This document shows positions 25,301-38,223 of a stretch of DNA of 64,000 bases, piece after piece. Every line of letters starts with the position of its first letter. Within the stretch, counting starts at the first letter, position 1. The position numbers were made by a program, and so were the translations under genes. The notes beneath the pieces are model-generated. The model did no database searches. It was not told the origin of the DNA and worked only from the letters and a program-made list of their open reading frames with translations. The stretch covers positions 11,567,579 to 11,631,578 of the forward strand of contig NC_054865.1 in assembly GCF_018320785.1 (NCBI RefSeq). The letters run 5' to 3'. The stretch is from Cheilinus undulatus (lineage: Eukaryota; Chordata; Actinopteri; Labriformes; Labridae).

Positions 25301-28300
25301 ACATTTGTTTACCAAACAAGGTACAACATAAAAACAACGTACATATTTTGCAAACTGTTGCACACACAGACCAAAGTCTCATATTTTAGCCATCCATATT
25401 TGATTCAATAGACATTACAGACTGAGTAAATTATTAATAAAAGAGAAAAATATAAACAAACCAACCTCTGCGATCTGTACGAAGGTCTCCTGTGGGTACC
25501 TGGGGATGAGCAGCTCATCTGTCTCTTTCAGGTAAGCCACCTGCATGTAAACATTAAGCCAGGAGATGGGAGTCTGAGGGCTGAGACTCCACTTCAGCTC
25601 CTGTGAAACAACACATGAACCATTAGTGATGAAGAAGTAAAACCAACATCCAATAGCAGGAAGAAAAACTGCATTTTAATTAGATCTAGCCAAGATTTTT
25701 CAGTCCGATGTTAAAGAAAACTAAACTACATTTTGGGCAGAGATGCTGTGAAGTAAAAATAAGTGGGGTAATAAAGGAGCTGATTGGCCAGATGTTACCC
25801 ATGCCACCCATAACAAGCCTGGAAATGTAGGATACCTGGACTAATACTACATGCTGATATGTCATGAATAAAGAATCACCACGAGTGTGTTCTTTACCTT
25901 CATAATAATGACTTCCATACTGAGAATCTCGTCCTCAGTGCAGGCTTCATCTGTGACATATGCAAACTGGTAGATCTTAGGTGGATACATCTCCTAAAAG
26001 AGGGGGGAAAAAAAGACAAAAATCATTCAAATTACGGATTATTACCTATGTATTTCTGTAAAAATGTTGCAGAAAAGGGGGCAATGCAACTAAAACGACA
26101 TACTTGGCAAATTCAAAAAAGTCTGATCACTTGTAGTTGGCAGAATCTGATCATCTCACTGCACATGCTGCCCAATCTTACCTCTACTTTAGCAGCGATG
26201 AAGAGACAGGTGATGCCAATGAGCTGCAGTGTTGATTTGAAGACATTTCTCTGTGTGGCCATGAAGCGATCAAAGTAGTCCTGAGCCAGGTGGTACGTCT
26301 CTCTGTGCAGTTTGTACACTTCACTCACCTGTAAACATAAAAAACATGACTGGGTTAATGACCTGCCAGACACAAATGTACTGGTTGGTTTGTTTCAGTG
26401 AAAACAGATAAACGATGTTCACAATAATGATTGAACAGTACTAGTTCATCTGGAGAAAATTATCTCATATTGAATGTTTTCTTTTGCTCTGAGCTGGCAC
26501 TGAAATGTATTTATTATGACGTGTGTTGCTGAACTCTTGGCCAGGTCACCCTTGTAAAAGAGATCTCGATCTCAATGGGTTTTATCTGGTTAAATAAAGG
26601 TTATATAAAATTTAAAAAAAAAATTCAACAAAACGGTAGTAGTAGGTCAAGTTCAAAAGAGGAAATGCAGGTTATAAGAACCCTTAAGCGTAATTAACAA
26701 TACTAAAACTTTCTTAATCTGCAACCTCTCAGTTTTAACATCCCAATTAGGTTGTTTTTTTATTGTTTTTAATTGTATCATTTGGGTTATGGTGTTTTTT
26801 TGTTTGTTTGTTTTTTTTTACTTTGGACACATTTCTCACTTGTTTTCTTTCCAGTCTTTGAAATCTTTCTCTTCCTACCTCTGCCAGGCGTGTGTTCTGT
26901 AGCTCTCTTTGAATTTCTTGATTTTACTTCTTACTCCAGTTCTTGACTCTTGGAAAGCCGTGACTGCTTTGTAGGTCCTTCTCCTGCTTTGAGAGCATCA
27001 CTTCTTTTTCTCAAGTTTAAACTGATTTCTTTAGTTTTTTACCATGATGTTTTCTCCACTGACAGCTTACCCTTACTAGAGTTTTTATACTGTGTGTTAA
27101 TTGAAAGATAACCCTCAGTTTTGACTTTATCGTTCAAGCATTGAGTTAAAGCATCTAAAGCATCTCATTACACAACAGTGGTTTGTGCTACGGCTTGACA
27201 AAAAAGGTCAGTTCTAAAGGGAAGAATTATTTGGACCCTTGTAGTTTTGTTCTTTGTGCAAAGTAAAATAAAACTAGGATGTTTGGAAAAACTGTGTTGA
27301 CAATTCCTTGCTCTGTTTGACAGCACTTGGAAAATACTTAATCAAAATGATTTTTCATATAATGCTGATGATATTCTGAATCGCTAACTGTTTCTTTCAT
27401 TTCTTGCAGCGTTTGCTAAGAGATGAACAATTCAGGACAATTTAAAGGCAAATCATAAACATCTTGACATTACTCTTTTAGAGTTTACTTTAAATGACAC
27501 AGAATGTGAGCCAAAGTATATCTATTTAGAGTTTCAGATGTTGGATTTTAAATAAATCTACATTTCATTCCTCCCTCATTGTGTTTATCAGTACGCAGAG
27601 AAAGCCACCCAGCTTGTTCAGTAATATTTGGAGCTGATAGTTGAGTTATTGATGCTATTCATTTGTTTTCTTTTGAAGTTGAACTTTGAGAATCTGTTTG
27701 TCTCTTTCATTCTGATGTTAGAAAGTCATCTTGGTCCAATATAAAGTTTACAGCTGTGAGATTTATCAGTGTGCTGTGTTTGTTTGTAACTATGGCAACC
27801 TCAAACATATAAGGCTTTGTTATTACCTCAAGTTGACTTAATTTATTTCTAATTGAAACATGCATACCATCTCAACATCTGGGCTTCCACATGTAATCAT
27901 TTGTGGTTTCAGTTTTCATAAACTGTGATCAGTTCAACATGAGTACTCAGTCTAGAGATACTGAAGAAAAGTCACTCAAAGTTTTCCTTAACTTAAAACA
28001 GTCACCGGTCTTATATATGCATGAAAGTAAGCTTTTACTGAGCTAAACCAGATCTTATCTCAGAAATGTTCCTAAAAATATTCCCTTCACCATGGAGATG
28101 ACTTAAATACAAAAGGGTGAACATTCAAATGATCATTTCTCCCGTTCTGAGAGTAATGCTAAAGGTAACTTTAATCAAACAGCTGCTATAAGTACTCACT
28201 AAAAGCTTCAACATTTAAATTACTGGATTATAAGATGACTTGTAAGCAGAATTTAAGTCTAAATGTCAATATTCTAGTAACAGTTTAAGAGACTTATGTA

Positions 28301-31300
28301 CAGTCCCAATACTGAAGAAGTGATTTGTAAAGCTTGAAAACCCCATTTAACAGGGGTGTCACACTCAATCACAGCAGGGGCCAGATTCTGGATTAAGGTC
28401 CAATCTGAGGGCCAAACAGAGTCACCTTTTTAACCAAAAACTGTCAACCTCATTTCACCAGTTATAAAATATAGGGGAAAAAAATGATAAAATATTTTGA
28501 AATTTCAAGTAAAAAAAAAAAAAAAGTTTAAAGGCTCACAACATGAAAAAAGTAAATGTATTAGTTCAAAAAGGTCAAACGTGAAATTGAAAAATTATGT
28601 TTATTATGTTAATATATTAGAAAGTCAAAATTGTGAACTGAAAAGGTCAAATATTTGTAATTTGTAATAGTGAAGTTAAAAGTCAAAATATAACTCAAAT
28701 TTTTAAATCCTGAGTCTAAAAGGTCAAACTATTGGATTATGAAGTCAAAGTTTGGAGTTGAAAATATGAGATAAAATACAAAATCATTAGTTAAAAAGGT
28801 CAAAACATGACTTAAAATTTAGGATTATGAATCTAAAGGCTCAAAATATTATATAAGAAGTCAAAATTATGAGTTGAAATGCTCAAACTATGGAATAAAA
28901 AGTCGGATTCCTAAGTTTGAGTCTTAATTGTGAGATACAAAAGTGAACATGTGAAAAAAACAACAAATTTCTGACTTTTTTTCTAATTATTTTTACTAGA
29001 CTCTATGACTCTATCTCAAATCATCAAGCATAATTTGACATTTTACACTTCAGGAAATCTACAGACCTCATACTGATGGGCCAGTTATAATAGAAATATA
29101 ATGTTACGGGTCAGATTTGGCCCCCGGGCCTTGAGTTTGACACCCTTGCCATCTATAATTCAAAATGGCACAAAGACAACATAAAATGATAAAACTGAAA
29201 AATGTTTTGAAAATAATATGCCCATTTTAAAATTTAGGCCAGCAAAAATTTTTCAGAAACCTAGGACAGGGTGATGTTAACCACTCTTTTGCCTCACCCT
29301 TTCTTAAAACTGTTGAAGGTTTATCAATTGAGGGTTTAGTGATATGTTACCATTCTTCCTTAAAGCAGAGTTTCAGCTGCCTAACAGTATGTTAATATTT
29401 TCAAAGAATGATGAGTTGTGACTGCAGGCAGGCCAGTTTAACACCTGTACTCTTATACTACAGAGCCATGCTGTCCAAATATGCACAGAATGTGATTTTA
29501 GTGTCGCCTGGCTGAAATATGAAAGGATTTTCATTAAAAGAGGTGTCCCCATGGCAGCATATGTTGCTCAACATTTGTATTGTTGAGCGTCCCTTCACAA
29601 AGTTCTGCCTACTTAGGCCATTTGCACTAAACATAAGGCCATCATGATTTAAGCCTGGCCTGGCCATCATGGGGTTTCAGGAACCTGAAAATTGACGGTC
29701 TAATCCCCATAGAGTATCATAGTGAGTTAAAATCAGTGCTGCATTTTGTAAGCCTCAGAACCTCTAGACATTAAGTCTAGGATGTGGGAAGTTTCTTTCT
29801 ATCTCCTAAGATTTGTTCTTACATGTGAATGGAGTCAACCAATGAGTACAAAGAGCGCTCTGCAGGTACAGAATCCACAAACTCAAACAAATCCAACAGC
29901 ACAGTGAGAGAGAAATGATATTGGTGCTGTGAGATGGAACATTTAAACAGAGGAAAGGTTTGTTAAACACCTCTGTTTTTATGATGTGTCAACCACAACA
30001 GACAGGAAACGGAGAAATGTTGGCAAGAGATAGCCAATGCAACTCAAGCAACCCAGTAACACTGTCATTAGGATTAGCACCAAGCTAATATAACCAGCTA
30101 GCCAGACAAGCTCATTGACTGTGATATTTTCCACCAGGAGTTTTCTTTTAGCATTTCACAGCTATTTCACTCTTTTGCTGTCACTGTTCAAACTTTTTTG
30201 AGAGGTGTTGCTGGGATAGGCAAATAATTTTACAAAAGTAATTAGATTTTTGAGTCTAATATTTGTGATGACATCTTGAGCTATTTTTTATCAAATATAA
30301 TAAACTGAATAATAAACTAAACTAAACATAGCAATGCTTATAGTAACAGAAAGCATGTAAGTATCATATTTATTTCACAGGTCAGTAAATGGTAAAAAGT
30401 TTTTGCATGATTCATTGATACTGTTTTGAGGAAAAAAGAGGTCTCAAAGGTGGACATGCTACACACCTCCATGAGCCAGTCCAGAAGGATCGCCCTCATC
30501 TTTGGCTGCAGATGAGGATGTTTCTCCATCATGTTGACATCCCTGGTGTAGGCCTTATCCTTCTCCAGCATGTTGCTCCAAACCACATCTTTACTGGCCC
30601 AGCTGATGAGACAGCATGACACAATAATGACTCTTTAAATTTACAGAGTGGTATCGTGATTTTCCACAAAAGATGCATAAAGCACAATCTAAAAACAAAA
30701 ATGATGTATAACTTTTGATAGCAGTTTTAGCAAATGCACTCCTGAAAATTTCTAGAAAACTCCGAGTTGGTTGTCTACACATGCATCTTACTATGTGGAG
30801 TTATCCCTATCTGACAGGAGAAAGTGGCAGGGTTCAAGAGGCAAGATATGATGTTAAGAGAATGATGCAGAAGTGGTCGATGTATCAAAAGACTCTGCTA
30901 TACAGTGCATTAATGACAATTTGCCTTCATATCAATGCTTCCTTTAGTTTCACTTATTAAAAACAGTAGAGAAGTACAGAAAAAAAGCAATTCAGGTTTG
31001 ACTGCATGCACGGAAATCACACCAGCCATGTCCATAAAGTTTAAGGCTGCAAGATTAGATTTAAACCAACTACCAGGGTATTAATTTTCTTGAATATTTT
31101 CTGCTGTACTCTCACATCAACTAAACCCCACTTCACACCATTGAGTGTAACCTCATGCTGACCAAGCATGTCTATTGCATAACACAAAACAGCTCAGTCA
31201 GCATTTTCTTCATTTAAAATGTCTGATCATAACATTGAAAATGCATGGGAAAAACTTAAAGCACTATCATGCTTAATTGACAAGAAAGAAGTGTTCAATG

Positions 31301-34300
31301 ACAACTTCTGAAAAGCAACAAGCTATTATCTGCCGTAGAATAACCTGAATTCAGTTTATCGAGTGTCATAACATTGTCTTGTTTCACAGCGAACAAAAAT
31401 GTAATGCATGGATTCATTTACTATACACCACCAGTGCTTTGAATTTAAAAGTGTCTAGACTACAACAAAGCAGGACTCACCACAGCGCAGGGAGTGGAGC
31501 ACAGCGAACAGGAGTTGCAAATACATTATTAAAACTGTAGAGGGGGAAGCCAGGTTTTAATAGGGAGACTGGCTGGTCTTCCTGATCAGGTGTGGGGATC
31601 CACCTGTGTGGACTCGTGTAACCGGCCTCAGGACTCCAGCTGGCCTACATGGGACACAGAGGTGACATGAGGAAAATTTTAGTGCAAGATCGGTGTAGAG
31701 AAACATTGTGGTCAGGTCAAATGTCTACTAAAATCACTGCAAGGGAAAATGAAAAAAAAAAAAAAAAGGAAAAAAATGAAAATGGGCTAGAAATAAACCA
31801 TCTTGGCCAATACTTATACCAGAGACTTGTGTACCCATTCCTAAACTGCACCTGAACCCTCACAGACTGTTAAATCTTCAGATCTGCAGTCTGAGAGGGG
31901 ATTGAGATGGTATAAAAATGAGGAATGTAACACAGTGTCATCACATTACAAGTAGCCTGAAAACAAGATGAGCCACTTAACATAGAGAAAAAAAAGCCCA
32001 TAGATGTAAATTTATTTCTATTTATTCCAGCATTTATATTTTTAGCAAACTACCAAAGACAGAAAAGTCTTTGATGAGAATCACTTTAAAGTAATTAGCT
32101 GAAAAATAACTGGTTCAGTGTCGGGACCCACCACCACCTCGGCATCAAATTGTGTTGATATTTTTCAATTTTTTAAATAACCCAATTATTAAATGGAAAA
32201 TAGGGCACTTTGAACTTGAAACTAAACAAAAGATGTGAGGAAGCAAAGAGATGCAGACATACACTTCAAAATAAAAGTCCGTCATAGACTTTTACCTACT
32301 TTTTTCTCCAGGCATATATCTGTGACTCAGTGAAAATGGCTTTGAGACCCACTTTGGCATTAAACTTCATGTTGTGATAAGCTTATTTGAGGTTTTTCCC
32401 TCCACAACAACGCATGCTACGCCCCTCTATTTGTTTCATTTCTTCAAACTTAATACCACACCTTTATTCATACACTACTCTTCTTTATAAGGGGCAAAGC
32501 AATCCTCATGGCACCAGTGCAATGAACTCTGGATAATTCCCACAAAAAATTCTGCAGAAACACAGACTCGCGGAAAGTGCAAAAGTTGGTGTTGCGTTGT
32601 CTGCATCAGAGCCCCTTATGCACTTGATTTTGTGACAGTGCAGCACTGAATGAAATAGACTATATAGAGTCAAGGAGGGCTGCTGGACTGTTGTGAAGAA
32701 AATCTATATACTATACTGATGCACCAATCTTGACATTTCCTGCCCTTACAGTTACCGTTTTTCTTCAGTATGTCGGGTCATCACAAGTCAAACTAACGTG
32801 GACTCCTACTAGTGCTGCACAATTGGGTAATAATGTGCGATTGTGATTGTACTGGACAATATTGCGATTTAAGATTGTGATATAATGCATAAGTGGTATC
32901 ATGAGTCTGCTTGCTTGTTATCAATGAAATTGCAGAGAATAAGAATAATTTTCAAACGTGTATTTCTGAACTCGTATACAAATATTCAGCAGCATAAAAA
33001 CTAAACCTGAAGAATTCATAATAATGATTTAAAAATAACATAATACATTTAATAAATTTAAGGTTTTCCTTCTGTGAAATCAAAGTACTGCTACAAAGTG
33101 CAATTGTGATTCTGTTCTAAGCTTTAAGGCCTTTCTGCAGGCATTTCTGTAAACGTTTCCAGCACTTCTTAAAATAAATGCAGTCTTTAATGCAATTATG
33201 TTATTGCACAGAATGACATCGCGATTAGATAAATTGTGCAGCACTCAGTCCTGATATAATATTCTCATGTTTTCTAGATCTTAAAAAAAGCTAATGGGAC
33301 AACTTTAGCATCAACCATTTACTTTTTATCGCTGCTTTAAATATGATTAAACCACCATTGTTGCTGATGTGCATAAAAGCTTGTGATTTACTGCTTAATG
33401 TTTTTCTCTGTTTCGTGTTTTTGTAAATAATTTTTAATCCTGACATCACACAGCAAGTGACAACTTTTATGTTTGATATTGCACACGCTTCCTTCTTAAA
33501 TAAAAATAACTTAAATTCAGTTTCAAGCTATCCAAAGTACCTTGTAAGAGTTAAATTTGAATTGTAGATATGGGATTTACTGAATGCAATGATCCATGTT
33601 TGAAAATTGTGAGGTGCAAGTTTGAAACCATTGAGACTAATAAAACCTACCTCACAGTCACGCTGCTTCTTCTTTGTCATCTCTGCTACCTCCTCATCCA
33701 GATCTTGTAAAAACTAAACAAAAGTGTTTAATTATTGCATGTAAATTAGTCCACAAAGAGCAAAGCACAGATTTATTTCAACATCACATGTGAGTTGGTA
33801 AGAGGGTAAGTTTCTGCCCTGCTTTATTTTATAAGAAAGAGTAAACGACACTGACAGATGCAGAAATAGTCTAAGCATGCACCAGTAATATCAGCTGTAT
33901 CCATTAAGTTATCATTAAATGAAACACACAGTGCTTTTTGGCACCGTTTTGTCTGTTACTCATTACAGTCTCTGTATGTTGTAAAATTGTGTATGATCTC
34001 TGAGCAATACCCATGCACACTGAAAATGTAAAACTAAACTTGAGTAAAAGAATTAAGAATGCAGAGATGCATTGATTCACACCTGAATTGGCCGATATCT
34101 CCACAAACAATCAACAAATAATGTGGGAACGTACCAAAGTAAGTGGCAGATGTTTATCTGTTTTGTATTATCAATTTAACACTGATATTTAGCACACTTA
34201 ACAGCTGATTAAGAGGTTAATTATAGGCCAGAACTTTGATCTGTTGGACAAACTCTGATCTGTTTTCATGGTCAGGCATGAAAGAAAATGTCAGCATTGT

Positions 34301-36727
34301 AGGAGCTTCACACCAAAGGAATTGATGATCAGCAGCTAAACTGATATTTTTAACATCGGTATTGGCATTGGCTCTGATTCTTAAAATCTTTTCATCTTCG
34401 ATAAGAGCAGCTGTTAACCTTCTTCTTTGTTTTATTTCACCATTTTTTTTTTTTTTGAGATCTATGCTTACTAATTGATGTTATTATCTCACAATAATAA
34501 TGCTGGTATTTCCAAAATTAGGGGGTCATATTTTGCAGGATCTAAATAATTAATGGCTTCTACATACAAAAACCTTTTTAAAAGGCCTTTAATACTCATA
34601 TCTAATACCTGTTCACTTCTAAAGACGATGTGACACCAACTCTAAGAGTTTGGTCACAGACTAAGTTTCTCGCAGGATCACCAGCAGCAAGACCACCATT
34701 AACTTTGGTTATTTCCCATTACACACCTGGGAAAGTTACAACTACAACTACAAAAAGGGGAGAAACTAGTGGAGTTGTGTAGAGAGCAACAACCTCTTTG
34801 ATGTGTCCTATCCTTTGTATTTGAAAGGATGATCACACACCATTATCTAGAGGAAGTAAAAGTCACCTAGAGGTTTTTATAGGGAGTCTGTGGAGGGATT
34901 TAAAGGGCCCTTATTACCCTCTTTTTCTCTTTCTACTCTGTCTTTAATTTAAAAAAAAAAGGATAAGTCAGAGAGGTACTCTTGCCCTTTACACAGTTCT
35001 ACCGGTATCCTTCTTTCTACAGTTCAGGAGAGCAGCATGTTCCTTTGCCTCCCTACTGTGTTAACTAGTTTCAAACTTTTCTTTTTCAGTGCCAGCGTGA
35101 CTTCTCTTGTTGGTTGTTGACATTGGCAGTATCAGTGAACAACACTATTTCTATTAGACAAGAAGAAAGACCTGTAATAATATGAACTACGCCTGATTTT
35201 ATTGTAACGCTAGGATGAGAAAAGACTGCCTTAAAACCGCTCACATTAACTTTTATGACCGCCTTACATCAAATGACTGAGATTACATCATACAATCATT
35301 ACAATCATTTGCGTAGCAGCTAGTAAAGTCCAGTGATATGTTATGAAAGTTAAAAACAGTGTATAATCTTGCTGTCTCATGAGCTTAGTACCTCGTCTCA
35401 ACCCTATCAGTATTGGTATCAGCAGATATGAACATTTTTACTAATATTTAGGCTTTAAATCTGATTCTATCAGCTATAGGTATTGGCCATATGAACAAAT
35501 AAGTTAGTGAAGTTTCGCAGACCTTTGTGTGCTAAAGTAATTTCTTCATTCATTTTGAATCCTCACACTTTAAAGTGTTTCAAGGATTGAAATTTGTACG
35601 TTTGTTTATCCTTGAACAGTGTGTGTACTGTAAAATATAGTGAGAAGTTTAAGGACTTTAATTCAAGGCCTTGACTACATTTAAATATCGATAGCAGTAT
35701 TGGCTAAAATAAAATTGTAAATATCGGCAAAAATCCAATATTGAGCATCCTCATTCAAAATCATTTTTGTGAGGCCTGTTTAACTGGCTACCACAGGAAT
35801 ACAAGGTTCTTTCAGGAAAACCAAACAAATGCATCAAGATCTGAAGAAGACTGCCAAAATGTCATTTTTATCATGGGAAAGCAGAGTAAAATAAAACATG
35901 TGAATGCATGGCATCCTAGGACTTTCACAATAATGTACAAAAGTACTAGAAAAAACAATGAACAACCTACTCTAACTAGAGTAAACTCTGTTTAACATTT
36001 AGGTGTGTTCAGGCCATAACATGTGATTTACATTTTTTTCATATTCCAACTATTTAATGACCACTTGCGCCCTATGGATGGGGCTGTTGTCATCCTAGGG
36101 AGGCCATTTTGATAAAACATGATGATTCATTACACAATCATCCTACTTTTGAAAGATTTTCCATGATTTTTCCTTTTAAAAAGTATAAAATCCCTGCCTG
36201 CAAAACACACAATAAATCAGAACCACCAGATCCACTCACAATATAATTTAGACTTATACTTAGATATTTCTTTCAATGTTCCAGTCTATGTATGATAAAA
36301 GCTCAATTTTAGGCTATTCACTTGGGCCTCTATTTATAAGCTGAAGCTTATAATGGGGTTTAGGCCAGCTACAGGCTGGTCCATGAGCCTTTCAGACTAC
36401 TTACAATGGCAACATCTGCCTTCCTCTTCCTCGGTCGTACTGTATTTTCTTTGGTCGCCTCGGGAGCTACAGACTTTGGTTCTGTTTCTTCCCTGTAAGG
36501 ACAGTGAATAAAAGCATGACCACATGCCTCTACAGACAACTAAAGACGTTCACACGCATGCTGGCATAAGTAAACATGGTCAAAATAAGGATATGTAGCA
36601 ACAAGCTAACTACTTTGGCTAAGCCATCAGCTCAACTTTTCCTACTGTCGCCACACTTTGATTGACGCGCTTCAAAGACTCATAACTTTACGTTAAATCA
36701 CTCTTCAGCTTACCTTTTTCCTGGCAT
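22340..36727 (-). CDS. ccne1: Cyclin E1, 11 coding exons
   Basis: G1/S cyclin that activates CDK2 in the nucleus. Coding exons, read from high to low: 36727-36714 (ATG), 36492-36405, 33713-33651, 31644-31481, 30602-30467, 26328-26182, 25993-25898, 25600-25466, 24175-24064, 23895-23738 and 22528-22340. All borders are GT/AG and the phases agree, giving 433 residues. Features seen: nuclear-signal-like RPRKRK (24-29), hydrophobic patch MRAIL (145-149) for RXL partners, cyclin box with DWLMEV and [15 protein letters not shown], centrosomal motif [11 protein letters not shown] (249-259), and the FBXW7 phosphodegron LTPPLS (Thr396, Ser400). E1 rather than E2 is supported by [15 protein letters not shown] and [16 protein letters not shown], and by c19orf12 nearby. 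The C-tail is about 22 residues longer than in human. Introns hold LINE, Tc1 and hAT relics. Confidence 0.93.
23385..23470 (+). mobile_element. LINE 3'-tail fragment
   Basis: tggaccccaggaagaatag, then taatggggatccgatgtaaataaa, is the recurrent 3' end of a fish non-LTR retrotransposon. It lies in the last ccne1 intron, opposite to the gene. Confidence 0.6.
26525..26620 (+). mobile_element. LINE 3'-tail fragment
   Basis: cttggccaggtcacccttgt, then agagatctcgatctcaatgg, then tggttaaataaaggtt, followed by A-rich sequence, is a classic short 3' remnant of a fish LINE. It lies in the ccne1 intron upstream of exon 26182-26328. Confidence 0.7.
27205..27345 (+). mobile_element. Tc1-like right-end fragment
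   Basis: ttatttggacccttgtagtt, then aggatgtttggaaaaactgtgt, then ttccttgctctgtttgacagc, matches the 3' part of the Tc1 remnant at 20.7-20.84 kb. No transposase remains. Intronic in ccne1. Confidence 0.6.
28351..29148 (-). mobile_element. hAT-like non-autonomous element, copy 1
   Basis: Left end CAGGGGTGTCACACTCAA and right end inverse of CAAGGGTGTCAAACTCAAGG enclose 798 bp with no transposase. Flanks ccatttaa and ccatctat match at 6 of 8, consistent with a decayed 8-bp hAT target duplication. The interior is a degenerate tandem of aaaaggtcaaa and aagtcaaaattatgagttg motifs. The strand given is relative to copy 2 at 42.6-43.5 kb, which lies in reverse orientation. Intronic in ccne1. Confidence 0.8.
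32811..33245. mobile_element. 435-bp MITE with exact 14-bp inverted ends
   Basis: agtgctgcacaatt at the left and aattgtgcagcact at the right are exact inverse copies. The interior is AT-rich with gcgattgtgattgtactgg and gaatgacatcgcgattag motifs typical of a common fish repeat (gctgcacaat..gcgatt). No ORF. Superfamily uncertain. Intronic in ccne1, between exons 31481-31644 and 33651-33713. Confidence 0.75.
34060..35752. mobile_element. Probable hAT-like element (gatgca..cgatat ends)
   Basis: The left part agatgcattgattcacacc, then ggccgatatctcc, and the right part atcggcaaaaatccaatatt, then gagcatcct, look like the inverted ends of a common fish element whose ends read AGGGATGCACCGAT. Internal motifs tattggcattggc, tattggtatcagc and tattggccatatg recur. 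No transposase ORF survives. Boundaries are approximate. Intronic in ccne1. Confidence 0.4.
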
Positions 36728-37498
36728 TATACTCAGGGGTTGGGTGTGTGTTTCTGAGTAAACCTGTGAATGAAAAAGTTTTATTTTAGGGTGAAAGAAA
36801 ACACATTCATTCCACTCCCAACCCCCACTCGGGACTCCCTCCTTCTGACAAAGCCCAGCTCAGCCTGGCGCGGGGAAATGGAAACAGTACGCGATGTTAT
36901 ATGTCGTCAAAAAGTAGCTTATGGAGCAAATATATCCACGAAACTCAAATATGACAAACATCAGACCCTATATTGTGACCATGTGCTTTTTATTTTTCAT
37001 ATTTTAAAACTGATATTGGTTATTTTCACTTGTAAATCTAGGACAGCTGGCTTGGCGCATAATGGCCGAACAACAGGCACAGCTAGGACGCCTATTCACT
37101 AAATTCTTCATTTAATGCCTTAAAAACAACCAGAAATGCCCAACATGGATAGGCAACATCATACTCAGTGCATCCTAATAAATATTTAATTCATTAAAGT
37201 CCGATTTATTGAAGTCAGCTAAGCCACACAAGTTGCAGCTGCAACTAGCTCAAAGTGAAATAAGTCGGTATAATGTTAAAGTTTAGTTTCATCCACTTAC
37301 CCCAAGATGCTGCACTTGAAGTTCACTCACAAATAAGTTAATAAATGAATATTGTGTCGCTTCTCCGCCTGTTTTTCCGACCTGTAGCTTCTCTGTGAGG
37401 ACTTGTGTGTCCAGGCCGGGGTTAGCTAGTTCCTCTGAGCTGGCGCCTTGAAGAGAACAGATGACTTCAGGCTTCAACGTCAGGGAGGAGTACATTTA
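36728..37498 (-). other. ccne1: ccne1 5' exon(s) with in-frame upstream ORF
   Basis: The ATG exon begins after an acceptor at 36,764 (ttcacag|gtt), and an upstream exon ends at 37,301 (ttggg|gtaagt). That exon is open from an ATG at 37,495. Splicing 37,495-37,301 to 36,763-36,728 gives 77 codons in frame with the cyclin E1 start. The upstream ATG has a weak context (t at -3, t at +4) and follows an in-frame TAA. The downstream ATG has a purine at -3. This could be a 5' UTR read through by chance or an N-terminally extended isoform. Confidence 0.6.
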
Positions 37499-37499
37499 A

Positions 37500-37507
37500 T
37501 TTGGCGC
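37500..37507. promoter_or_regulatory. E2F site in ccne1 promoter
   Basis: TTTGGCGC is an exact match to the E2F consensus TTTSSCGC, placed just upstream of the ccne1 first exon. CCNE1 is a well-known E2F target. Confidence 0.7.
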
Positions 37508-38223
37508 TAAACCTCCAGATTCACCACCTCTTTATAGTCCGAAATCAATCCCTTTCACTACATTAGCGCACATTGAGCTTCCATCGGGCAATATTCTTTT
37601 ATAAATCCAATGTATTTTGTGTTTAAGAAAAGGAAAAAAGAAGTTTATAAACGGGAGGCGTGCCTGGATTTGGTGACAGCTGCGTGGGCGGATCTCCGAA
37701 AGAGGAAGTTCGCCGGCACCGCGTGGCTAGTCTGTCAGATGTAAACAAAGCCGAAGTCCTTGGAAATAAAGCTAAAATTAAGCATAAAACGAACGAAATT
37801 TTGTGATAAACTGGGGCCACTTTGCTCACATAGCCACACACTAAGTAATCGCTCACTGTCACCCCTGGCGCACCAATTATGTAGCAATAAATACGTAAAA
37901 ATGTTAGCTACGGATGCTTCAGCTGGGCGCCCATTTCTAACGCGGGTTGCCATATCAGCCGTTATCCTCCTATTTCAAACACCAAAACCTTGACCTGAAA
38001 TCAAACTTTAAGCACAGATGAAGGCGAGTGAATACAAGTTTAATGACCTGTGGGATAACCAGTAGTTATTTCTTACATGTATGTGATGCTTTTAGGAATG
38101 TTTATTACTTTTTGATTGTTTAACACGGTTGAACTTTGACCAGTCATGTGATCCCCAAACTTAGAGGACAGAAAACAAGAATTTTTCTGCCTCATGCTTC
38201 CTGCTCTCCACTGAATCAGCAAT
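37508..38223. promoter_or_regulatory. Divergent promoter region, ccne1 / BtpA-like gene
   Basis: About 0.7 kb separates the two oppositely oriented genes. It holds a GC-box-like gcgtgggcgg (near 37,681-37,690) and an E-box of the MITF/TFE type, TCATGTGA, near 38,144-38,151, about 75 bases before the BtpA ATG. No transposon is recognised inside it. Shared use by both genes is inferred from the layout. Confidence 0.5.

Noticed and set aside
36770-37102. 110-codon plus-strand ORF
   Set aside because: It lies opposite the ccne1 first intron, with no domain and no splice support; the ccne1 exon structure explains the region.
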